The translations under genes were made by a program, and so were the position numbers. Below, in pieces: positions 59,400 to 64,000 of a stretch of 64,000 nt of DNA (the stretch's first letter is position 1; every line of letters starts with the position of its first letter). The notes below the pieces were generated by a model. That model had not been told where the DNA came from, did not search any database, and worked only from the letters and a program-made list of their open reading frames with translations. Source of the stretch: CBDCWQ01 sp965223435 (GTDB lineage Bacteria > Myxococcota > Kuafuiibacteriia > Kuafuiibacteriales > Kuafuiibacteriaceae); contig CBDCWQ010000020.1 in the NCBI GenBank assembly GCA_965223435.1, positions 1,116,001 through 1,180,000 on the forward strand. Reading direction: 5' to 3'.

Positions 59400-61765
59400 A
59401 AACGGGGGTCACCTGGAAGGGGCCGGTCTGGCCTCTCGGACTTGTGGCGGTGGCCTGCGGAGGGGTGGACGCAGAGCTTTCGCTTCAGTTTCCGAACGAG
59501 ACGACCAAGAGCCTCACGACGTTGCTTGCGGCGACGGTTTTTCAGCCGGTTCTCCCCGCCTCTGCGGACGGGCCCGCCCGCTTTGTTTCGTGTGATGAAG
59601 TGGGCGCTTTTGCCCCCACGCGAGGCATGAGCCCGGTGGGGTTGCCGACAGCCCTCAAATCGGAGCGTTTCTTTCATGCGTACCCCCTCGATGGCGGCTT
59701 TGAGCTCAAGATGCCCACCATCCCCGAGGACGATGGCCAGAACCCTTGGGGGGTGGTGATGGTTCACCTTGAGGCCCGGGGGCCGAAGGTTCCCGGGCAG
59801 GCGGGCGAAGACGCGGCGTCCACGCAGCCGCTCTTGGACGCGTGTTATTGCTTTCGCTTGCATGAAGGGGGCGCCGCCGGGCAAGAAGCACTCCACCGGG
59901 CGGTGACCGAGAGCTGCCCGATTCTCGAGGCCAACGAACCGGTGGCCAAGCAGGTTGTGGCCCTCAACGCTTTTGCCCCGTCCTCCTTTCGATTGAGTTC
60001 CGCCTGCGGGGATGGCCCCCAACCTTCGGACTACGGGCAGGCCCCGAGGCTGACGCTGGTGGAGGGGGCGCGCTCTTCACCGGGAGCGGAAGTCTGTGTG
60101 AACACCTCGGTGTGCGGTACCGTCGCCACCGGCGACTGTTTTGCGTGCGGCGGCTCGTGCGGAAGCTTGAAACGCGACGTCGAACCCGGTCGCTCCAACC
60201 TGCCCATCCTGTTTTCGATACAGCGCGGAGACGGGCGTGTGTCTACCCAGGTTCAGCTCACCGACCGCGAAGGTCGCGCGCGCCCAGAGCTTGACGTGGA
60301 AGAATGCGACGGCATTCGTAGCGTTTCCGCGGGCGTGGTCGGGCGGCCTGACCCCGAGGTTGTGTTTCAGGTGGACTGTGTTGATGCGCTCGGACCGTTT
60401 GAATGCCAAGACGACATCGAGCTTGAAGACCGACAGTCGGTGGTGAGCCTGACCCGCATTCCGGGGGCGCTTGGTGAAGCCGACCAGGTTGCGGTTCTGG
60501 TCGACGACGACGGCGGGGCGGAGCTTCAGGTCTTCAACCCGATGGCATCCGAGGCGGTGGCTTCGTTCAGGTTTCCGAACGAACGGGGTGCGGCCCTTCA
60601 CGGATTTTTCTACGACTTGGGTGTGGACGGGATTGGCGAGCGACCGGTGGTGGCGGTTGCGACCTCTCCGGACGTCGATCGAACCCAAGTCTTTCTGTAC
60701 GTTTTTGAGTGGGTGGGAGGCATGCTCCGCCCCCACGATGGGGCAACGGGTCTGCTCGAGGGTGATTGTGCAACCTGGTCATGCGGTTCGCGTACGCCGT
60801 GTGTCAGCGAGTGTTCGTCAGCCACAGAAGCGTGCTCCAGTACGCCGAACGGAAACGTCTGCGTAGAGGTCGAAAAATCCACCTCGGGTTGCGAAAGTCC
60901 CCCTCCGGTGCGCTGTGCGTGTCGCCTGCGGCTCACGGCAAGGACACGGGTGATTCTCAGGAGTGCGGATCTCGATAGAGACGGGAAGAGCGATCTTGCG
61001 GCCCTCACGAGCGCCGGAACTCCGCTCAATATTTACTACTCTGGACTCGTCGCCCCCGACGCGCAGGCGCTTTACAACGGAACACAGGGGTGCCAGTGCT
61101 CCTTGCTTGGCAGCAAAGCGGAGGCTTTTGACGTCGTGAACCTTGGGGGCGACCAAACCGAGGCCTTGCCGGCATCACGCGCGGTGGTCTTCGGACTGGC
61201 AGGAGCGGCTGGGCGGACCTTTGTGCGCTACCCGGAGGCCATGCAAGAAGGACCGCCCCTTATTCGATGCGCGGGGGCCGAACCGTTTGGCGCGGTTCGA
61301 CCGGTACGCGACATCGTGCGGGGCCACTTTCAGTGCCATCCCTTTCGGCCCGAGCGCGGATGCAGTCCGTTCGAGGACGTGGTGATTCTGACCACTTTTG
61401 AGCCGGGAGGAGGGGTTCTTACTGATCCAGGGGTGATTCGGGTCATTTTTGGCGCCTCGCGGGATATCCATGATTTTGGTGATGTCAACAGTGTCCCCGG
61501 TGCAACCTTGTCCCTCCTTCCGCTTTCTACGGTCGATGAATTTGGGGTACCCATTCCCGATCCGGTGCAGCCCAGCCGCCTCAACGTGCGCGATCTGAAT
61601 GGAGATGGGCACGACGATCTCGCGGTGCTTTTCTTTGGGGGGTTTGGCGAGCGCACCGAAGCCAAAAAAAAGCGTGCGCATGTGGCTCGGGGCGAGCAAC
61701 AAGGGGTTGGCGCTGGCGCCCGATGGAATCGATCTTTCGGTGTGCCAAGAAAAGACCAGCTGTGA
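59396..61765 (+). CDS. Lipoprotein with FG-GAP-like repeats, main frame (frameshifted)
   Basis: The frame gives 789 aa with a signal ending VAVAC (Cys21). The N-terminal beta domain (ELSLQFPNETTKSLTTLLAATVF) resembles the start of the next gene. A Cys-rich segment (about residues 460-520) and FG-GAP/VCBS-like units follow (LRSADLDRDGKSDLAAL, NVRDLNGDGHDDLAVLFFGGFG), typical of surface beta-propellers. After the A8 run at 61664-61671 this frame becomes basic nonsense, while the +1 frame continues with another FG-GAP unit. It overlaps the upstream gene by ATGA. Confidence 0.82.
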   Translation: MKTGVTWKGPVWPLGLVAVACGGVDAELSLQFPNETTKSLTTLLAATVFQPVLPASADGPARFVSCDEVGAFAPTRGMSPVGLPTALKSERFFHAYPLDGGFELKMPTIPEDDGQNPWGVVMVHLEARGPKVPGQAGEDAASTQPLLDACYCFRLHEGGAAGQEALHRAVTESCPILEANEPVAKQVVALNAFAPSSFRLSSACGDGPQPSDYGQAPRLTLVEGARSSPGAEVCVNTSVCGTVATGDCFACGGSCGSLKRDVEPGRSNLPILFSIQRGDGRVSTQVQLTDREGRARPELDVEECDGIRSVSAGVVGRPDPEVVFQVDCVDALGPFECQDDIELEDRQSVVSLTRIPGALGEADQVAVLVDDDGGAELQVFNPMASEAVASFRFPNERGAALHGFFYDLGVDGIGERPVVAVATSPDVDRTQVFLYVFEWVGGMLRPHDGATGLLEGDCATWSCGSRTPCVSECSSATEACSSTPNGNVCVEVEKSTSGCESPPPVRCACRLRLTARTRVILRSADLDRDGKSDLAALTSAGTPLNIYYSGLVAPDAQALYNGTQGCQCSLLGSKAEAFDVVNLGGDQTEALPASRAVVFGLAGAAGRTFVRYPEAMQEGPPLIRCAGAEPFGAVRPVRDIVRGHFQCHPFRPERGCSPFEDVVILTTFEPGGGVLTDPGVIRVIFGASRDIHDFGDVNSVPGATLSLLPLSTVDEFGVPIPDPVQPSRLNVRDLNGDGHDDLAVLFFGGFGERTEAKKKRAHVARGEQQGVGAGARWNRSFGVPRKDQL
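61664..61671 (+). other. A8 homopolymer at a frameshift
   Basis: Eight A residues lie where the coding frame of the FG-GAP lipoprotein changes. With seven A the reading would be EAKKSVRMWLGASNKG and on to 61886. Possible explanations are an assembly error, phase variation or transcriptional slippage. Confidence 0.7.
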
Positions 61766-61886
61766 ACCCGGGTTGGATTTTGCTCTGCCTGATCTCGACC
61801 AAGATGGTTTTGCAGAAGTGTTCGTTTCCTGTCTGACGGATAGTCGAAAGGCGGTTCTTCGGTGGTTTCGCACAAACGGGGGATGA
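61672..61886 (+). pseudogene. C-terminal continuation of the FG-GAP lipoprotein in another frame
   Basis: This frame reads SVRMWLGASNKGLALAPDG, then CQEKTSCEPG, LDFALPDLDQDGFAEVFVSC and on to a TGA at 61884-61886. The FG-GAP motif is normal. The stop overlaps the next ATG as ATGA, just as the upstream gene pair does, which strongly suggests this is the true C-terminus of the 59396 gene. Translated across the A8 run the protein would have about 829 residues. Confidence 0.72.
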
Positions 61887-64000
61887 TGCCTTTTTGGAGA
61901 AATTTTTGGGTGTTGTTTTTTGGCTCGTGGGTCTTCCTGAGCTGCAAGACGGAGCCTTCGTTGGTCGTCAGTTTTCCGAACGCTGCGGTTCAGGAGGCGA
62001 CCGGGTGGATGGTTGTTCGCTTTTTCGATGTGGGAGGGCGAACAAATGCCAATTTGAATTGCTCCTTCTTTGAGGGAAAGGCCGCTCTCGGGGAGGCTAT
62101 CGACCTGGTACCCTCAGGCACGGGCGAGTACAACTATCCCTTCACTGAGCAGGAAGTTCCGAGGGTGCCTCGTGGTCGTCACATCGTGTATGTGCTCACC
62201 TTCGCCAATGACCAAGCGAACAGTCCACCCCTGTCGGAGGGGTGCAATGAACGCTTTGATACCGACGGTTCTGGCGACGAAACCAAAAACGCGGCGGTTG
62301 CGCTCAAGGTGGTGATTCCCAAGGATACCCGCCTTCAGAAGATTGAGGGTGACAATCAAGTGGGTCGGCCCGGTACCGAGTTGAGTTCGGTGGTCCGTAT
62401 TGAAGCGGTCTCCAACGCGCCTTCGAACCGCGCAGTGTATCGCGTCCCGGGTGTGGCGGTGAATTTCCGTTCCACTCTGAATGGCGTCGAATTTATCGGC
62501 CCCGACGACGTCGGACGTGAGACCCTCGAAGTGGTTACGGGGACCGATGGAGAAGCTGAAGTTCGGGTGCGTTTACCTCAGCAAGCAGGCACCGGTGAAA
62601 TTACGGTGCGTGCCGCAGAAATTGAAAGCGCGGGGGGCACGGGCGCGTTGGGCTTTGCCGTGGCCATCCCGCCCCCCATTCGGATGGTGAGTTCCAAAAC
62701 GCTCCAGGTGCCGGGCGTGTTTCGGCCCTTATCGTTGTCGGTGGGTTCGGTCACCGGGGGAAGTGGACTCGATGCGGTCGTTTTGGGCTGCGAAGGGACA
62801 GAAGAAAACTGTACGGTCGGTCGCGACGCGGTGCCTTCGTTTGGCCGGACAACCCTTGCGGTTGTCCGCGACTTGAACGAGGTTCCCGAGGCCGCATCTA
62901 TCGTCTTGCCGCCTGAGGGGCTTGGCATTCTTCCCGCTGGTCTTGCGCTGGGCGAGGTGCTTCCGGAAAACGGTGAAGCCCGCGCCGAGATTGCCGTTGT
63001 CAACAGCCGCCAAGCCAGTTGCCAAGACCGCGTTTGCCAAGAAAACGCCGACTGCGCGTGCCACACGCCCCAGGGGCCGAGTCGACGGTGTCCATGCGAA
63101 AATGCCGAGATCGTGGTTCTTCGTGGCTCAGGCGATGAGGTTCAGTTTGTATCGCGCCACGCCATGACCGCCAATAACGCTGTGGGTGTTGCACCCTTTC
63201 GATACCTCGATCGGAGCTTTGAGGACCCGATTCGAACCGGGTTCGCCATCGCAGGGCAGGGCCGAAGTAAAGCAGTGTATAACCAAAGGCCGTGTTCTTC
63301 AGCGCGACGATGCTTGTCGACGTTGCAGCCGGTGTGTGAAACCTCGCTTAGAGAGTGCGGCTGCCCAGCCGGTGAAAAGTGCGAAAATGGGTTTTGTGAA
63401 GCGCGGGACACCATGGTCGATTTGCTGGTGGTCGATTCCGCGCAGCTGATGTTCGAAAATCGAGGCGGGTGCCAAGAGGTTGTAGACTACTTTTGCCAGG
63501 GTCCGGACGTGATGAGTGGGGCGTGTCGAGAAGCTCCGGAGGGGTCCACCTTGTGGCTGTGCAAACGCTGTAAAGACGATCCGCGGAGGCAGTCGACCAT
63601 GCCGGACGGTTGTGGCATGTGTGTGCCTCGCAGCATACGGGTAGGCGCGCTCGACAGTGTCATCATTCCGAAGAGCATCACCGCAGGCTTTTTGAGCGAA
63701 GGGACGGAGGACGACTTCTTTGTCTCGACCCTGAGTGGTTTCGGCTTTGTGAAGTCGCGGGGAGGATTTCGGTGGGATTGGAATGAATTTCAGCCGACGG
63801 TGAATGCACAAATCGATATCGCGGTTGTCGCCAATTTGGATTCGAGAGAAGATTCCAAGGCCGATTTGGTATGGGCGTTTGAAGGCGGCTGCACCCAAGG
63901 GTCCGCTTTTGACAACTGCCCGGTCGTGAGTTCGGTACCCGAAGGGGAGGCAAAAGGATGTGTGGGCGTGTACCGCAGCAACAATGCTTCGTCATTGGTG
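61883..64000 (+). CDS. Cysteine-rich lipoprotein with Ig-like domain, 3' end off the window
   Basis: The frame is open from ATG 61883 to the right edge (706 codons, no stop). A signal with lipobox FLSC (Cys21) is followed by a domain like that of the previous gene (SLVVSFPNAAVQEATGWMVVRFFD). A bacterial Ig-like group 1 module follows (VAVNFRSTLNGVEFIGPDDV, TDGEAEVRVRLPQQAGTGEITVRA), then several Cys-rich stretches (CQDRVCQENADCACHTP, CETSLRECGCPAGEKC, CKRCKDDPRR). It is a large surface lipoprotein and third gene of the 58506 operon, coupled by ATGA to the frame-corrected end of the second. Function is unknown. Confidence 0.82.
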   Translation, partial: MMPFWRNFWVLFFGSWVFLSCKTEPSLVVSFPNAAVQEATGWMVVRFFDVGGRTNANLNCSFFEGKAALGEAIDLVPSGTGEYNYPFTEQEVPRVPRGRHIVYVLTFANDQANSPPLSEGCNERFDTDGSGDETKNAAVALKVVIPKDTRLQKIEGDNQVGRPGTELSSVVRIEAVSNAPSNRAVYRVPGVAVNFRSTLNGVEFIGPDDVGRETLEVVTGTDGEAEVRVRLPQQAGTGEITVRAAEIESAGGTGALGFAVAIPPPIRMVSSKTLQVPGVFRPLSLSVGSVTGGSGLDAVVLGCEGTEENCTVGRDAVPSFGRTTLAVVRDLNEVPEAASIVLPPEGLGILPAGLALGEVLPENGEARAEIAVVNSRQASCQDRVCQENADCACHTPQGPSRRCPCENAEIVVLRGSGDEVQFVSRHAMTANNAVGVAPFRYLDRSFEDPIRTGFAIAGQGRSKAVYNQRPCSSARRCLSTLQPVCETSLRECGCPAGEKCENGFCEARDTMVDLLVVDSAQLMFENRGGCQEVVDYFCQGPDVMSGACREAPEGSTLWLCKRCKDDPRRQSTMPDGCGMCVPRSIRVGALDSVIIPKSITAGFLSEGTEDDFFVSTLSGFGFVKSRGGFRWDWNEFQPTVNAQIDIAVVANLDSREDSKADLVWAFEGGCTQGSAFDNCPVVSSVPEGEAKGCVGVYRSNNASSLV

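Noticed and set aside
1..64000. CRISPR array, tRNA or rRNA genes
   Set aside because: No spaced direct repeats of CRISPR type and no recognisable tRNA or rRNA sequence were seen; a tRNA scan was not possible.

Overview
The window looks like a chromosomal segment of a member of the Myxococcota or a related deltaproteobacterial lineage. The reasons are moderately high GC, many secreted lipoproteins, thrombospondin-type-3 (TSP3) calcium repeats, a MYXO-CTERM-like sorting tail, an FHA/sigma54 activator, an AgmX/PglI-type C-terminal domain and paired myxobacterial-type outer-membrane barrels. No rRNA, tRNA or CRISPR array was seen. All family assignments come from reading the sequence; no database search was run.

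Layout. 1-12.3 kb is mostly housekeeping: a lipoprotein running off the left edge, membrane pyrophosphatase (hppA), carB, greA, homoserine dehydrogenase, a hotdog thioesterase, a divergent GlpX-type phosphatase, a tiny acidic/proline protein, an SDR dehydrogenase and enolase. 12.4-17.4 kb is a minus-strand ABC operon (ATPase, permease fused to a Gldg domain, DUF4340 protein). 17.8-25.1 kb holds an FHA/sigma54 activator, a beta-propeller-like lipoprotein, the first vWA/TSP3 lipoprotein, a split ABCG-like exporter and a small anchored protein.

25.1-33.4 kb is a candidate electron-transfer island: an iron-sulfur/FAD/NAD oxidoreductase fused to a membrane domain with heme-b-like histidines, behind a Fur-box-like operator; an IS630-family element inserted 2 bp after its stop codon; then 20-heme and 10-heme c-type cytochromes and an outer-membrane barrel interrupted by a frameshift. 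Together they could carry electrons from cytoplasmic NAD(P)H to the outer membrane.

33.4-38.2 kb carries a TPR protein, a coiled-coil lipoprotein and small lipoproteins. 37.6-48.6 kb is a tightly packed minus-strand operon (small basic protein, FHA-TM-TonB-like protein with AgmX/PglI C-terminus, two outer-membrane barrels, two large TPR proteins, two lipoproteins). It matches the plan of the Glt/Nfs envelope machines of Myxococcus. 49-64 kb is a surface-protein region: a TSP3/MYXO-CTERM protein, two more vWA/TSP3 lipoproteins, a PPC-module lipoprotein, two further lipoproteins and a three-gene overlapping operon whose second gene is frameshifted at an A8 run and whose third runs off the right edge.

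Recurring themes are about 15 predicted lipoproteins, translational coupling by 1-4 base overlaps, and several genes whose best -10 box lies only 8-13 bases before the start codon (possible leaderless mRNAs).
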